Positions 1-9,689 of a stretch of 59,319 nucleotides of DNA are shown here, piece by piece. Each line of letters opens with the position of its first letter. The first letter of the stretch is position 1. Source of the stretch: an uncultured Lachnospira sp. GTDB taxonomy: Bacteria > Bacillota > Clostridia > Lachnospirales > Lachnospiraceae. A program made the position numbers and the translations under genes. The stretch is from NCBI GenBank assembly GCA_934343805.1, contig CAKRIN010000016.1:1-59319 (forward strand), written 5' to 3'. A model generated the notes under the pieces. That model ran no database searches and was not told where the DNA came from. It saw nothing but the letters and a program-made list of their open reading frames with translations.

Positions 1-21
1 GCTTACCGCGGCGACTTGTAT

Positions 22-50
22 ATAATATCAAAGTCATTATCTCTTGTCAA
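22..50 (-). promoter_or_regulatory. Strong rRNA/tRNA-type promoter firing off the left edge
   Basis: Read on the minus strand there is a perfect -35 TTGACA (45-50), a 17-bp spacer and a -10 TATTAT (22-27). A-rich tracts at about 51-115 resemble an UP element. The sequence past the -10 (1-16) is GC-rich, as in discriminators of stable-RNA promoters. Whatever it drives lies outside the window. The stable-RNA assignment is inferred from this layout only. Confidence 0.6.
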
Positions 51-121
51 CAACTTTTTTCAAAAAGTTTCAAAAAATTTCAAAAACTTCAATTTTTATT
101 ATTAACATTCTGCCAAACAAA

Positions 122-760
122 CTACTCCCTAAGTGCATTCTTGGCCTCATCAGTTATTTCTCTCTGATAAGCTATCTCATTCTCTATGTTTCTTGCAACT
201 TCATTAGCTGCGTATGCCGCATCAATTACCTTTTTAAGTACATTCCCGACATCATCTGCTTTTTCTTTCTGCTTGGCAGAATTATCATATATGTTATTCA
301 TTGCAGTAACTGTTTCGTTAACTGATGTCTGGACTTTATTAATTGTATCTGTTATTTCTTTAGACGATTTAGCTGATTGTGCAGCAAGATTCCTTACCTC
401 GCTTGCAACAACCGCAAATCCCCTTCCATGTTCACCTGCCCGTGCAGCCTCTATAGATGCATTGAGTGATAAAATATTAGTCCTGTTAGATATAGAACCT
501 ATTACAGCAGCAAACTCTTCAATTTTCTTAGACAGCTGCTCCAGTTCCTTAATCTTAGCTGATGATTCTTCAACAACCTTATTCATTGATTCAATCATCC
601 CAAGTATCTCTTCAACACTTGACATACTCTCCTTAACAAGATTAAGAGAAGTATCTGATGAATTAATAACGTCAAATGCATCTTTTTCAAGCTTTTCCTG
701 TGAATCATCAAGTCCATTAAGTATATTAGTCAGGTTATTAACCATTGCTTCATTGCTCAT
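122..760 (-). CDS. Methyl-accepting chemotaxis signalling domain protein, soluble, 212 aa
   Basis: This protein consists almost only of the cytoplasmic signalling hairpin of chemoreceptors. The conserved tip is visible around residues 90-125 ([19 protein letters not shown], then [15 protein letters not shown]), flanked by helical heptads. There is no transmembrane helix, HAMP or PAS domain, and at 212 residues it is far shorter than a normal receptor of 500-650. It should therefore be a cytosolic adaptor that binds CheA/CheW, or a module sensing through a partner. The ATG at 760 has a GGGGGA site upstream. It starts 24 bases after the radA stop and is probably co-transcribed with radA. No other chemotaxis gene is in the window. 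Confidence 0.85.
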   Translation of the reverse strand: MSNEAMVNNLTNILNGLDDSQEKLEKDAFDVINSSDTSLNLVKESMSSVEEILGMIESMNKVVEESSAKIKELEQLSKKIEEFAAVIGSISNRTNILSLNASIEAARAGEHGRGFAVVASEVRNLAAQSAKSSKEITDTINKVQTSVNETVTAMNNIYDNSAKQKEKADDVGNVLKKVIDAAYAANEVARNIENEIAYQREITDEAKNALRE

Positions 761-783
761 ACATAGTCCCCCATCATGTGTAC

Positions 784-2163
784 TTATATTAATTTAATTG
801 CTTCCTGCACATTATTAACACCTATTATTTCGATTTTATCATTCTTCTTAATGTTTTTCAAGCACACTCCTGGTAATATACATGTTTCAAATCCAAGTTT
901 AATTGCTTCATTAACTCTCTGCTGAACCTGACTCACAGCACGAACTTCTCCTGCAAGTCCAACCTCACCAAATATAACTGTTTTTTCATCAATTGCCCTG
1001 TTTTTAAAACTGCTTACCAATGCCATAACAATACCAAGATCAAGCGCTGGCTCATTAACCTTAATTCCTCCGGCTACATTTACATAAGCATCACTGCCTG
1101 ACAAATGTATCCCAGCCCTTTTTTCAAGAACAGCCATAAGAAGATTCACCCTGTTATAATCTGTTCCAGCTGCTGTCCGTCTCGCCATACCAAAATTAGA
1201 ATCGCATACAAGCGCCTGTATCTCAACCATTATAGGACGTGTTCCCTCAAGCAGACATACTACAACTGACCCAGATGCGTTCTCTGGTCTTCCATTGAGC
1301 ATATACTCCGACGGATTCTCCACCTCTGTAAGTCCATTCTGTTGCATTTCAAAAACACCAATTTCATTTGTAGAGCCAAATCTGTTTTTCACACCTCTTA
1401 ATATCCTGTATGATGCGTACCTGTCGCCCTCAAAATACAATACAGTATCAACCATATGTTCAAGCATCCTCGGTCCTGCTACTGTTCCTTCTTTGGTAAC
1501 ATGTCCAACTATGAATATTGTTATATTAAGACCTTTGGCAAGCTGCATCAGCACGGATGTTGTCTCTCGCACCTGTGATACACTTCCCGGTGCTGCAGCA
1601 ACATCTTCTTTGTACATAGTCTGTATTGAATCAATTACAACAATCTGCGGCTTATTATCAGCTAATACTCCCTCAATATTATCAAGATTAGTCTCGCACA
1701 GTAGTTTCATCTTCCCACTGCATCTTCCGATTCTGTCTGCACGAAGTTTAATCTGTTTAAGCGATTCCTCTCCGGAAATATATAACACATCTTTTCCATT
1801 CTGTGCCAGGTTGAAACACATCTGCAATAACAGCGTTGACTTTCCAATTCCCGGGTCTCCACCAACCAGCACAAGAGAGCCTGCAACTATACCGCCTCCA
1901 AGCACTCTGTCCAGTTCTGCTATCCCCGTTGTTATCCTGTCATTTTCTTCAAATGTTATGTTTCCAATATCCACAGGAACGCAGTCAGCATTTTTAACTC
2001 CCTTCTGACTAACCGATGCAATCCCTCTGGCTGTTTTGTTCTTAGCCACTGGTTCCTCAACAAATGTATTCCACTCTTTACATGCCGGACACTGTCCAAA
2101 CCATTTGGCTGATTCATAACCACATTCCTTACAAAAAAATGCTGTTGTCTTTGCTTTTGCCAT
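784..2163 (-). CDS. radA: DNA repair protein RadA (Sms)
   Basis: RadA is a RecA-like ATPase that helps process recombination intermediates and branch migration. An N-terminal zinc finger (CxxC...CxxC, FFCKECGY and QCPACKEW) is followed by Walker [11 protein letters not shown], the RadA-specific KNRFG motif and a C-terminal Lon-like domain. I chose the ATG at 2163, not the upstream ATG at 2223, because AGGGGG lies just before it and family members begin MAKxKT. That gives 459 aa, the usual length. The preceding gene (2255-2668) ends with a hairpin at 2200-2226, so radA and the following chemoreceptor gene may form their own unit. Confidence 0.96.
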   Translation of the reverse strand: MAKAKTTAFFCKECGYESAKWFGQCPACKEWNTFVEEPVAKNKTARGIASVSQKGVKNADCVPVDIGNITFEENDRITTGIAELDRVLGGGIVAGSLVLVGGDPGIGKSTLLLQMCFNLAQNGKDVLYISGEESLKQIKLRADRIGRCSGKMKLLCETNLDNIEGVLADNKPQIVVIDSIQTMYKEDVAAAPGSVSQVRETTSVLMQLAKGLNITIFIVGHVTKEGTVAGPRMLEHMVDTVLYFEGDRYASYRILRGVKNRFGSTNEIGVFEMQQNGLTEVENPSEYMLNGRPENASGSVVVCLLEGTRPIMVEIQALVCDSNFGMARRTAAGTDYNRVNLLMAVLEKRAGIHLSGSDAYVNVAGGIKVNEPALDLGIVMALVSSFKNRAIDEKTVIFGEVGLAGEVRAVSQVQQRVNEAIKLGFETCILPGVCLKNIKKNDKIEIIGVNNVQEAIKLI

Positions 2164-2199
2164 GTATCCCCCTGAATAAAAATTTCTAAATATCATAAA

Positions 2200-2226
2200 G
2201 GGTTGCCACAGCCTGTGCAGCAACCC
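2200..2226 (-). terminator. Probable terminator after the 137-aa unknown gene
   Basis: GGGTTGC (2200-2206) pairs with GCAACCC (2220-2226), with an inner CACA/TGTG stem. On the minus strand the hairpin is followed by TTTATGATATTT. The T-tract is weak, so some read-through into radA is possible. Confidence 0.5.
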
Positions 2227-2254
2227 AATAATCCGCTATTATAGCCTCTAAATA

Positions 2255-2668
2255 TTATGCTTTCTTAATATCAACCTTAACAGGCTTATCTGCGACAAAC
2301 TCAACTGAAAGGACAAGCTTTCCACCCATGTTGGTAGCCATTGTACCCGCATCATTGTTATTAATTCTGATATCATATGATGTGCCTTCCTCAAGCCCTA
2401 AAGTAATCTGTGCATCTTCATTTCCTTCAACATTAAATGATACACTTGTGTCTGTCGCCTTAAAATCATTAACAGCTGTACCTGGAACAGATTCATATAC
2501 AAAAGATCCATTCTTTTCAAGCTTAGTGATTTCATTAAACGTCTTAACCTTGTATGTATCTCCACAATGCTCAAAATCAGACAGCTTTGACTTAGTATCT
2601 AACTTGTAATTACCAAAGCTGATTGCTCCATCCCCTTCTGAACGAATCAATTCATTTACCACTGGCAT
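2255..2668 (-). CDS. Small conserved protein of the family often labelled 'endosialidase' in Lachnospiraceae
   Basis: A 137-aa soluble protein with no signal peptide or membrane segment. The composition is beta-rich and acidic: the start reads VVNELIRSEGDGAISFGNY, and DAQITLGLEEG lies in the middle. From memory it resembles short Lachnospiraceae proteins annotated as endosialidase, but I see no enzymatic motif and would treat that name as unproven. The ATG at 2668 has GGAGG eight bases upstream. It lies between clpC and radA, with terminator-like hairpins on both sides, so it is probably monocistronic. Its function is unknown. Confidence 0.7.
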   Translation of the reverse strand: MPVVNELIRSEGDGAISFGNYKLDTKSKLSDFEHCGDTYKVKTFNEITKLEKNGSFVYESVPGTAVNDFKATDTSVSFNVEGNEDAQITLGLEEGTSYDIRINNNDAGTMATNMGGKLVLSVEFVADKPVKVDIKKA

Positions 2669-2699
2669 ATAATTATCCTCCTGTATGTTACGAAATGTA

Positions 2700-2752
2700 T
2701 ATATAGATTATACAATAAACTGACAAAAAGCGCTAGCAGTTTGTCAGTTGTT
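2700..2752 (-). terminator. clpC terminator
   Basis: A ten-base perfect stem, AACTGACAAA (2718-2727) with TTTGTCAGTT (2740-2749), has a 12-base loop. On the minus strand it is followed by T-rich TTATTGTATAAT. It lies 20 bases past the clpC stop and ends the mcsA-mcsB-clpC transcript. Confidence 0.7.
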
Positions 2753-2770
2753 TATTATTAATTTATGTTT

Positions 2771-5233
2771 TTACCTGTTAATTCCTCTTTTCAGTGTGAA
2801 ATTAAGTTTGTTATCTTTAACCGATATCTTAACTTTGTTACCATTGTGAACTTTACCCATGAGGATTTTCTCTGCAAGAACATCTTCTATCTCATTCTGA
2901 ATTGTTCTTCTCAATGGTCTTGCACCATATTTTGAATCATATCCTTTATTAACAACCCATTGTCTCGCTTCATCATCAAGCTCTATCGACAACTTCATCT
3001 GTTCCATGATTCGTTTATTGACATTAGCTATCATGATATCAACTATCTGCGCTATCTGTTCCTTGCCAAGGACATGGAATACAACAATATCATCAATTCT
3101 GTTGATAAATTCAGGTTTGAATATTCGCTTTACCTCATCCATAACCTTGTTTTTCATTTCTTCATGATTCTGCTGTGGTGTTGAACCTGAAGAGAATCCA
3201 AGTGATTTAGGTGCAACTATATTCTCAGCTCCGGCATTACTTGTCATAATAATAATAGTATTCTTAAAATCCACAACTCTTCCGGTTGAATCAGTTATAT
3301 GACCATCATCAAGTACCTGAAGAAGAACATTAAATACATCCGGATGAGCCTTTTCCACCTCATCAAACAGAATTACAGAATATGGATTACGTCTTACTTT
3401 CTCACTTAACTGTCCGCCCTCATCATATCCTACATATCCTGGAGGCGAACCAATAAGCTTTGAAACTGTATGCTTCTCCATGAATTCAGACATGTCAACT
3501 CTTATGAGTGAATTCTCTGTTCCAAACATTGCATCTGCCAGCGCTTTAGACAATTCTGTTTTTCCTACACCTGTAGGTCCCAGGAATAAGAATGATCCAA
3601 TCGGTCTGTTAGGATCCTTAAGTCCAACTCTTCCTCTTCTTATTGCCTTAGCAACTGCAGTCACAGCCTCATCCTGTCCAATAACCCTGTCATGAAGGGT
3701 ACTCTCAAGTTTCATAAGCTTGTCTGACTCTGCCTGTGCAATCCTCTGAACCGGAATTTTAGTCCATATAGAAACAACATCAGCAATCTCATCCTCTCCC
3801 ACAATAATACTGGATTCCTTTATATCATCCTGCCATTGCTTTGTTATCTTTTCCAACTGTTCTTTTTTCTTAATCTGCTTTTTCTTAATGTCTCCAGCCT
3901 GTTCATATGCTTCATTTCTGATAGCATCCTCTTTATCTTTTGCAAGCTGTTCTATTTCTGCTTCAAGTTTCTTGACAGAATCAGGCATAACATATGCATC
4001 AAGTCTTGTCTTTGATGACGCTTCATCTATAAGGTCTATTGCCTTATCTGGAAGAAATCTGTCGTTAATATATCTTTTAGACAGCTTAACAGCTGCAACA
4101 ACCGCATCATCAGTGATAGTTACATGATGATGTTCTTCGTATTTTCCTTTTAATCCCTGAAGAATCTGTATTGCCTCATCAACTGTAGGTTCTTCTACTT
4201 TAACAGGCTGAAATCTTCTTTCAAGCGCAGCATCTTTTTCAATATGTTTTCTATACTCTTCAAGAGTTGTTGCACCTATAAGCTGAATCTCTCCTCTTGC
4301 CAGTGAAGGCTTTAATATATTAGATGCATCGATTGCTCCTTCTGCTCCACCAGCACCAATTATTGTGTGTATCTCATCAAGAAATAAAAGTACATTTCCC
4401 GCATTTCTTACCTCTGCAATTACTTTCTTGATTCTTTCCTCAAATTCTCCACGATACTTTGAGCCGGCAACCATGCCTGAAAGATCAAGTGTCAAAAGCC
4501 TCTTGTCTTTAATTGTTTCTGGAACATTTCCTTCAACAATTCTTGCGGCAAGACCTTCTGCTATTGCTGTTTTTCCTACTCCAGGTTCACCAATCAGACA
4601 CGGATTATTCTTAGTTCTTCTGCTAAGTATCTGAATAACTCTCTGTATCTCCTGCTCTCTTCCTATGACTGGATCAAGCTTTCCCTCTCTTGCCATCTGT
4701 GTAAGATCTCTGCTGTACTGATCAAGTGTTGCAGTATTTCTTTTATCATTCCCCTTAGGTCTGCCATTCTGAAAATCATCCTTTACCTTTCCAGCATCCT
4801 CTCCCATTGCCATAAGAAGATCCACATATACCTTTTTTACAGGCACACCAATTGTATTTAACAGCCTTGATGCTACACTGTCTGTCTCCTTGATCATTGC
4901 AATAAGTATGTGTTCTGTGCCTATGAGTTCTGATTTGAATCTTGCTGCCTCTCTTGCAGCATTATCAAGTATGTGTCTTACTCTCGGAGTATAACCTGAT
5001 GGTTCTTTAACATTAACTACACTGTCCGGAGCAATAAGCTGGCACACAAGATTAATTATCTTTTCATCTGTAACATCATTATTGATAAGCACCGATGAAG
5101 CCAGTCCTCCTTCTGCTTTAATCAGTCCAATAAGTAAATGTTCTGAACCTATATAACCATGTCCTAACATAGCCGCAGTATCTGCAGCATAATTAAGTGC
5201 TTCCTGCGCTTTACTGGTAAATCTGCTCTGCAT
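2771..5233 (-). CDS. clpC: ATP-dependent Clp protease ATP-binding subunit ClpC
   Basis: ClpC is the Hsp100 unfoldase that feeds substrates, including arginine-phosphorylated proteins, to ClpP. Two N-terminal Clp repeats (about 1-145) lead to AAA-1 (Walker A GEPGVGKTA), a middle coiled coil with a UVR motif (NEAYEQAGDIKKKQ) and AAA-2 (GPTGVGKTE, sensor GARPLRR). At 820 aa it is full length. AAGGA lies before the ATG at 5233. It follows mcsB by 26 bases and is the last gene of the mcsA-mcsB-clpC unit. This pairing matches the known system in which McsB marks proteins for ClpCP. No CtsR gene is next to it. Confidence 0.97.
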   Translation of the reverse strand: MQSRFTSKAQEALNYAADTAAMLGHGYIGSEHLLIGLIKAEGGLASSVLINNDVTDEKIINLVCQLIAPDSVVNVKEPSGYTPRVRHILDNAAREAARFKSELIGTEHILIAMIKETDSVASRLLNTIGVPVKKVYVDLLMAMGEDAGKVKDDFQNGRPKGNDKRNTATLDQYSRDLTQMAREGKLDPVIGREQEIQRVIQILSRRTKNNPCLIGEPGVGKTAIAEGLAARIVEGNVPETIKDKRLLTLDLSGMVAGSKYRGEFEERIKKVIAEVRNAGNVLLFLDEIHTIIGAGGAEGAIDASNILKPSLARGEIQLIGATTLEEYRKHIEKDAALERRFQPVKVEEPTVDEAIQILQGLKGKYEEHHHVTITDDAVVAAVKLSKRYINDRFLPDKAIDLIDEASSKTRLDAYVMPDSVKKLEAEIEQLAKDKEDAIRNEAYEQAGDIKKKQIKKKEQLEKITKQWQDDIKESSIIVGEDEIADVVSIWTKIPVQRIAQAESDKLMKLESTLHDRVIGQDEAVTAVAKAIRRGRVGLKDPNRPIGSFLFLGPTGVGKTELSKALADAMFGTENSLIRVDMSEFMEKHTVSKLIGSPPGYVGYDEGGQLSEKVRRNPYSVILFDEVEKAHPDVFNVLLQVLDDGHITDSTGRVVDFKNTIIIMTSNAGAENIVAPKSLGFSSGSTPQQNHEEMKNKVMDEVKRIFKPEFINRIDDIVVFHVLGKEQIAQIVDIMIANVNKRIMEQMKLSIELDDEARQWVVNKGYDSKYGARPLRRTIQNEIEDVLAEKILMGKVHNGNKVKISVKDNKLNFTLKRGINR

Positions 5234-5259
5234 TTTGCATTCCTTTCTTTAATTACATA

Positions 5260-6291
5260 TTAATGTATTGTTGGTAAATGTTCTCTGATAAAATCAGCTC
5301 TTGCGACCTCCAGATCTTCTTCATCCATATCCTTATTGGATATCATAAGAAGATTAGCTGGATGTATTCCTATCATCAGCTGATATACATTGCTCTCATT
5401 AAATCCATCAGCCTTAATCAGACCTGATGCAAGGCCAAACCTTATCTGTGACAATAATAGTTCTCCATCATTAAGTGTAACCTTTCTGGCATATTTTAAC
5501 ACACCATATGACCTGTAAACCATATCAAGAGCTGTCATTTTCCTCTTAGATATATACTGATTTCTGTAGTTACGTTCCTGATCCACTATCTGTTCTGCAA
5601 TATTATCAAGATTGTCTATTATCTCCTTTTCGCTCTTCCCCAGTGTGACCAGATTAGTCAACTGATATATATCTCCCATAGCTCTGTTGTTATCGCCTTC
5701 CATTGCTCTTAATACCAGTCCGAACCTTCCAACTTCCGGTATAAGTCCAGCTATTTTATCATTTCCTGCAAGTGCTGGCAAATGCAGCATATAACTTGCC
5801 CTCATGCCTGTCCCTGCATTAGATGGAAGTGTTGTAAGATATCCGAACTGCGAATCATACGAATACTCTACAACCTCTCCAATAACATCATCCATTTTAT
5901 CTGCCAGCGTATATGCCTTATCCATATTCATGCCAGATGCGAATGCCTGTATTCTTATATGATCTTCCTCATTAATCATTATTGATATATCTTCATCTGG
6001 TGCAACAAATCCTGCTGCCACATCCTGTTTCTCAAGATACCTGCTTATCACATGCCGTTCTTTCATCCCCATTTTCTGGTATTCATCAAGATAATCAAAA
6101 TTATATGAATTATACCCATTAACAGGTGATATATCCTTTAACCTTGTGTAGACATCCTTTACAAGGCGTTTCTCATCTTCCGGCGTCATCTTATATGAGA
6201 AGTTATACCCTTTAATATTTCTTGCAAGTCTCACCCTGCTTGAAATAACGACATCTCCATTATTTCCCCCATCTTCAAACCATCTAAGCAT
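5260..6291 (-). CDS. mcsB: Protein-arginine kinase McsB
   Basis: McsB belongs to the ATP:guanido phosphotransferase family and phosphorylates arginines as a degradation tag for ClpCP. The phosphagen-kinase signature SSRVRLARN lies near the N terminus, and the conserved loop TTLPSNAGTG and RASYMLHLP block follow. I chose the ATG at 6291 (343 aa), since GGGAGG lies eight bases before it, rather than the in-frame ATG at 6333. It overlaps the mcsA end by 8 bases, which implies translational coupling. Length fits McsB (about 350-360). Confidence 0.95.
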   Translation of the reverse strand: MLRWFEDGGNNGDVVISSRVRLARNIKGYNFSYKMTPEDEKRLVKDVYTRLKDISPVNGYNSYNFDYLDEYQKMGMKERHVISRYLEKQDVAAGFVAPDEDISIMINEEDHIRIQAFASGMNMDKAYTLADKMDDVIGEVVEYSYDSQFGYLTTLPSNAGTGMRASYMLHLPALAGNDKIAGLIPEVGRFGLVLRAMEGDNNRAMGDIYQLTNLVTLGKSEKEIIDNLDNIAEQIVDQERNYRNQYISKRKMTALDMVYRSYGVLKYARKVTLNDGELLLSQIRFGLASGLIKADGFNESNVYQLMIGIHPANLLMISNKDMDEEDLEVARADFIREHLPTIH

Positions 6292-6898
6292 CCTGACCGC
6301 CTCCCTGTTTCTTATCTGCGTCTTTAATGCCATCAGCCTTTAACTGTTTTATAACGTCTCTTAACCTTGCTGCTTCTTCGAAATTTTCTATTTCAACAGC
6401 TTCCTGAAGTCTCTTATTAAGTTCACTGATATCCGTGTTTTCTTTTTTGTTTTCGTATTCCATTACAGGCAGTGTATTATCATTTCCAGATTCACTGTCA
6501 TCAGTATGTTCTATATATTTCTTATATTTCTTGCCCCTGTGTTTTGAGTCACCATGTATACGTTTCATATTATCTTCTATAAGCGGTCCAAATACACCAT
6601 AGCACTCGGCGCATCCAAATTTACCAACTGTCGTAAATTCATCAAAGCTCATCCCACAACCCGGACAGCATACATGCATCATAGGACTGTCTTCGAGATT
6701 CTTTCCATTGCCTCCAGCCGATAAAAGTCCGGTAAGAAGCCTTACAAAAGGAAATTCTCCGTCTGCTCCGTCCTGCCAGCCTGTAAGCTTTAACTTTCTG
6801 GCACACTCCATACATATGTGATGTTCCGTCCTGACACCATTAATTATCTCTGTATAATGTATTGATGCTTCATTCTGATGGCAATTCTCACATAACAT
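6284..6898 (-). CDS. mcsA: McsA, zinc-binding activator of McsB
   Basis: McsA activates the arginine kinase McsB. It has four CxxC pairs in the first half (LCENCHQN, ICMECARK, HVCCPGCGMSF, FGCAECYGVF), an acidic linker, and a C-terminal UVR motif (EAVEIENFEEAARLRDVIKQLK). I prefer the ATG at 6898, because AGGAG lies nine bases before it. The in-frame ATG at 6907 touches the AGGAG directly. This gives 204 aa. It starts 13 bases after the flippase stop, so it is probably co-transcribed with the flippase. Confidence 0.92.
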   Translation of the reverse strand: MLCENCHQNEASIHYTEIINGVRTEHHICMECARKLKLTGWQDGADGEFPFVRLLTGLLSAGGNGKNLEDSPMMHVCCPGCGMSFDEFTTVGKFGCAECYGVFGPLIEDNMKRIHGDSKHRGKKYKKYIEHTDDSESGNDNTLPVMEYENKKENTDISELNKRLQEAVEIENFEEAARLRDVIKQLKADGIKDADKKQGGGQDA

Positions 6899-6910
6899 AT
6901 TAATCATCTC

Positions 6911-8482
6911 CTATCGGTTATTGCTATATTTAGTAAGTACATAATATGGTCCAAAATAAGTAACAAGTGCAACCGCAAAAGCAATTATCAGTGATATAGC
7001 ATTTGCAGAGGTAAGAGCATACATTCCCTTATATGAAAGCCATGTAAACACTCCCATTATAAGTGATGAAATCACTGGCTTGGCAAATACATTAATATAT
7101 GGCACCCTGTACCCCGCTTCAATATATAAAGTTCTCAGATTAAGTATAAATATTATTATAGGGAATGTGGCATTTCCAATTACTATCGAATATATTCCAA
7201 GGCTTGAAAACTTAAGCATTATAAACACCATGATAACATGGACAACAAGTGATATAAACGAATGTATCATAGGAACCTTCATTCTGTCTATTCCCTGAAG
7301 CGCCGAGCTTGTCACTGTAGATAAAGTATAGAAAACCACTGCTATTGCACCAATCTTAAGCATCATGCCACCCTGCACACTGTTGTATCTTGAGAATAAC
7401 AATTTTATTATTGGCTGTCCAATCACAAAAAGTCCGACAAATGATGGCACTGCAATAAACATATTAGTCTTCAGAGTTTTGGTAATCTTATCATATATAG
7501 TATCATAATCCCGTTCTGTATATGAAGCAACCACACTTGGAAGCATTGAAGCTGACATAGCAGATGCAACTCCCTGAGGTATTCCTATCAAAAGGCTGTA
7601 ACTTGAACTAAAATTACCCAGATCCATTGATATGTTAGCAGAAATATTTCTCCCAACCATAATATTACTAAACATGACATCATCTATAAGAGCACTTATC
7701 TGATAAAATGTCTGTCCAAGAATTATAGGTATCATTGTAAATATAATAACTTTACATATCTGTCCGTTATTCTCATTATCATTATGACGATCTTTTCTTT
7801 TGAGTTTGTTAAATGTCGGCGTATAGACAGCATACAAGAATCCCATAAATAAAACAGCTGTTAATGCTCCCATTGCTGTTCCCATAGTACTTCCTGCTGC
7901 GCCATATGCAGATACATTTTCTGATGATGCATATGCTTTCATCATACCATATCCTGCTGCAATACTTACAATTGCATTGACTATCTGCTCCAGTATCTGT
8001 GAAACAGCTGTTGGAATCATCGTACTCTGTCCCTGAAAGAATCCTCTTACCACACCAAGGATTGCCACAAGAAAAATTGTTGGTGCCAATATTCTTAAAG
8101 GTATAGCAAGTCCAGGCAGTCCGCCTCCATATATAACATTCTCTATAAAGCCGGCACCAAAGAATACCAGCAGTGCTGCAATTCCTCCTGTGCAGACTGC
8201 GACAAGCAGAGAACATCTGAACACCCTTGCTGCACTCTTATATCTTCTTTTGGTAAATCTTGCTGATATAAGCTTTGAAACCGCCATAGGCAGACCATAA
8301 GATGATAGTACCAGCATTATATTATATATATTAAATGCAACTCCATATATACCATTGCCCTCACTGCCAATAATATTAACCATAGGTATTCTGTACAGCA
8401 TACCTATAATTCTTACTATAATACCTGCCATTGCAAGTATACTTCCATGGACAATAAAATTGCGCTTATTAGACTCTGACAT
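6911..8482 (-). CDS. Polysaccharide/lipid-linked precursor flippase (SpoVB/YtgP, MVF-like)
   Basis: A polytopic membrane protein of 523 aa with about 12-14 hydrophobic helices. It belongs to the MOP superfamily of flippases (SpoVB/YtgP/MurJ-like). The N-terminal IVRIIGMLYRIPMVNIIGSEGNGIYG stretch is typical of SpoVB/YtgP. The probable role is moving lipid-linked cell-wall or polysaccharide precursors across the membrane. I chose the ATG at 8482 because GGAG is spaced six bases before it; the ATG at 8494 overlaps that site. It sits directly upstream of mcsA, in the place where ctsR is found in Bacillus. Confidence 0.85.
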   Translation of the reverse strand: MSESNKRNFIVHGSILAMAGIIVRIIGMLYRIPMVNIIGSEGNGIYGVAFNIYNIMLVLSSYGLPMAVSKLISARFTKRRYKSAARVFRCSLLVAVCTGGIAALLVFFGAGFIENVIYGGGLPGLAIPLRILAPTIFLVAILGVVRGFFQGQSTMIPTAVSQILEQIVNAIVSIAAGYGMMKAYASSENVSAYGAAGSTMGTAMGALTAVLFMGFLYAVYTPTFNKLKRKDRHNDNENNGQICKVIIFTMIPIILGQTFYQISALIDDVMFSNIMVGRNISANISMDLGNFSSSYSLLIGIPQGVASAMSASMLPSVVASYTERDYDTIYDKITKTLKTNMFIAVPSFVGLFVIGQPIIKLLFSRYNSVQGGMMLKIGAIAVVFYTLSTVTSSALQGIDRMKVPMIHSFISLVVHVIMVFIMLKFSSLGIYSIVIGNATFPIIIFILNLRTLYIEAGYRVPYINVFAKPVISSLIMGVFTWLSYKGMYALTSANAISLIIAFAVALVTYFGPYYVLTKYSNNR

Positions 8483-8561
8483 AATAATCTCCATATCGAC
8501 TGTAATTAGCTTTATGTTTAAGATTTTACATCTTATGCACTATAAATGCTATAAACATTTT

Positions 8562-8596
8562 GTAAAAAATGCTGCTGCACAAAATGCAGCAGCATT
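8562..8596 (-). terminator. Strong terminator after the GT2-GtrA gene
   Basis: A perfect 12-bp stem (AATGCTGCTGCA at 8568-8579, complement at 8585-8596) with a five-base loop. On the minus strand it is followed by TTTTTTAC. It lies 20 bases after the glycosyltransferase stop. Confidence 0.9.
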
Positions 8597-8615
8597 AAAC
8601 CTTCATATTAGGGCT

Positions 8616-9689
8616 TTACTTAAATACCCATCTTTTCTGTATCTGATAACTTATCAGGAAGAGAACGAGATCAATAATTATCTTAGCCACTCCTGACATA
8701 ACTACACCAAGTGCCATTGTTTTTGTTGCAAGATATACAAGTCCATAAGAACATAGAAGCTGACAAAACCATAAAATGTAGTATCTTACAATAGTTCTGC
8801 CAAGACCTGATTCTGACTTAAAGACAGCATTTCTATTAAGTGTAAAATTAAATATTGATGACATAACCCTGGCTACTGCCGTACTTATCAATATTCTTGT
8901 ACTGACTGCCATTCCAATCAGTAGAAATTCTAATACATTAAATATCCCGTTATCAATGACCCATGAAGCTATAGAACTTCCAACATATTTCATCCCTGTA
9001 CTTTTAAATATGTATTTAAAAATAACCTTATATATCTTTAACGAGTCCTTTATTGGGTTAAAATGTGATGACGAATTATCATCAATATATACTGTTTCTA
9101 TAGGTTCTTCTTCGAATCCAATCTTATACTTTTTTAACGCAAGAAGCATATTGGTTTCGTATTCAAACCTCTCTCCATCCACCTTATCAAACACTTCAAG
9201 ATATTTAAAGGGGATTGCCCTTAACCCTGTCTGTGTATCAGATATATCAAGTCCGCAAAAAATTTTAAATACACCACTTGTCATGTTATTTCCAAAGCGG
9301 CTTCTGGCAGGAACATCTTTTCCAGAAAAGTTGCGCACTCCTAATACAACATTTCCTGTTCTTACCATTGTCTCACTACAGGTTCTTATATCCTTCGCTC
9401 TGTGCTGATTATCTCCATCTACTGTAACTACTCCATCTATATCAGTACGATGCGAAAGACAAAACTCAAATGCTGTTTTTAATCCTCTTCCTTTTCCTTT
9501 ATTAACCTCATGCGTAAGAATTGTACATTCTTTATGTTCTGCAATTGCTCTAAAAGGCTCCATATGATTCTCATCACTTCCATCATTAACAACAATTATA
9601 TCCTGAAACCCTTCTTCAAGTAGTGCATCAACAACCGCTACAAGCTTATTATCAGGATTTAATGATGGTATTATAACTGATACTTTCAT
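8616..9689 (-). CDS. GT2 glycosyltransferase fused to a GtrA-like membrane domain
   Basis: Residues 1-210 form a family 2 glycosyltransferase (VSVIIPSLNPD start, VVNDGSDE, and a DGDNQH DxD-type motif). Residues 230-357 contain four hydrophobic helices typical of GtrA-like lipid-sugar flippases. Such fusions probably build a polyprenyl-phosphate sugar and aid its translocation; the sugar cannot be told from sequence. I chose the ATG at 9689 (MKVSVIIP, 357 aa), since the longer frame to 9755 adds non-conserved residues. The ribosome site (GTGGA) is weak. Confidence 0.85.
   Translation of the reverse strand: MKVSVIIPSLNPDNKLVAVVDALLEEGFQDIIVVNDGSDENHMEPFRAIAEHKECTILTHEVNKGKGRGLKTAFEFCLSHRTDIDGVVTVDGDNQHRAKDIRTCSETMVRTGNVVLGVRNFSGKDVPARSRFGNNMTSGVFKIFCGLDISDTQTGLRAIPFKYLEVFDKVDGERFEYETNMLLALKKYKIGFEEEPIETVYIDDNSSSHFNPIKDSLKIYKVIFKYIFKSTGMKYVGSSIASWVIDNGIFNVLEFLLIGMAVSTRILISTAVARVMSSIFNFTLNRNAVFKSESGLGRTIVRYYILWFCQLLCSYGLVYLATKTMALGVVMSGVAKIIIDLVLFLISYQIQKRWVFK

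Noticed and set aside
44..325. Plus-strand frame of 93 residues at the left edge
   Set aside because: It is an antisense shadow of the chemoreceptor gene and of an A/T-rich promoter; the composition is not protein-like.
186..797. Long plus-strand frame opposite the chemoreceptor gene
   Set aside because: It is the reverse of a conserved chemoreceptor sequence, and there is no ribosome site; antisense of a low-GC gene often stays open.
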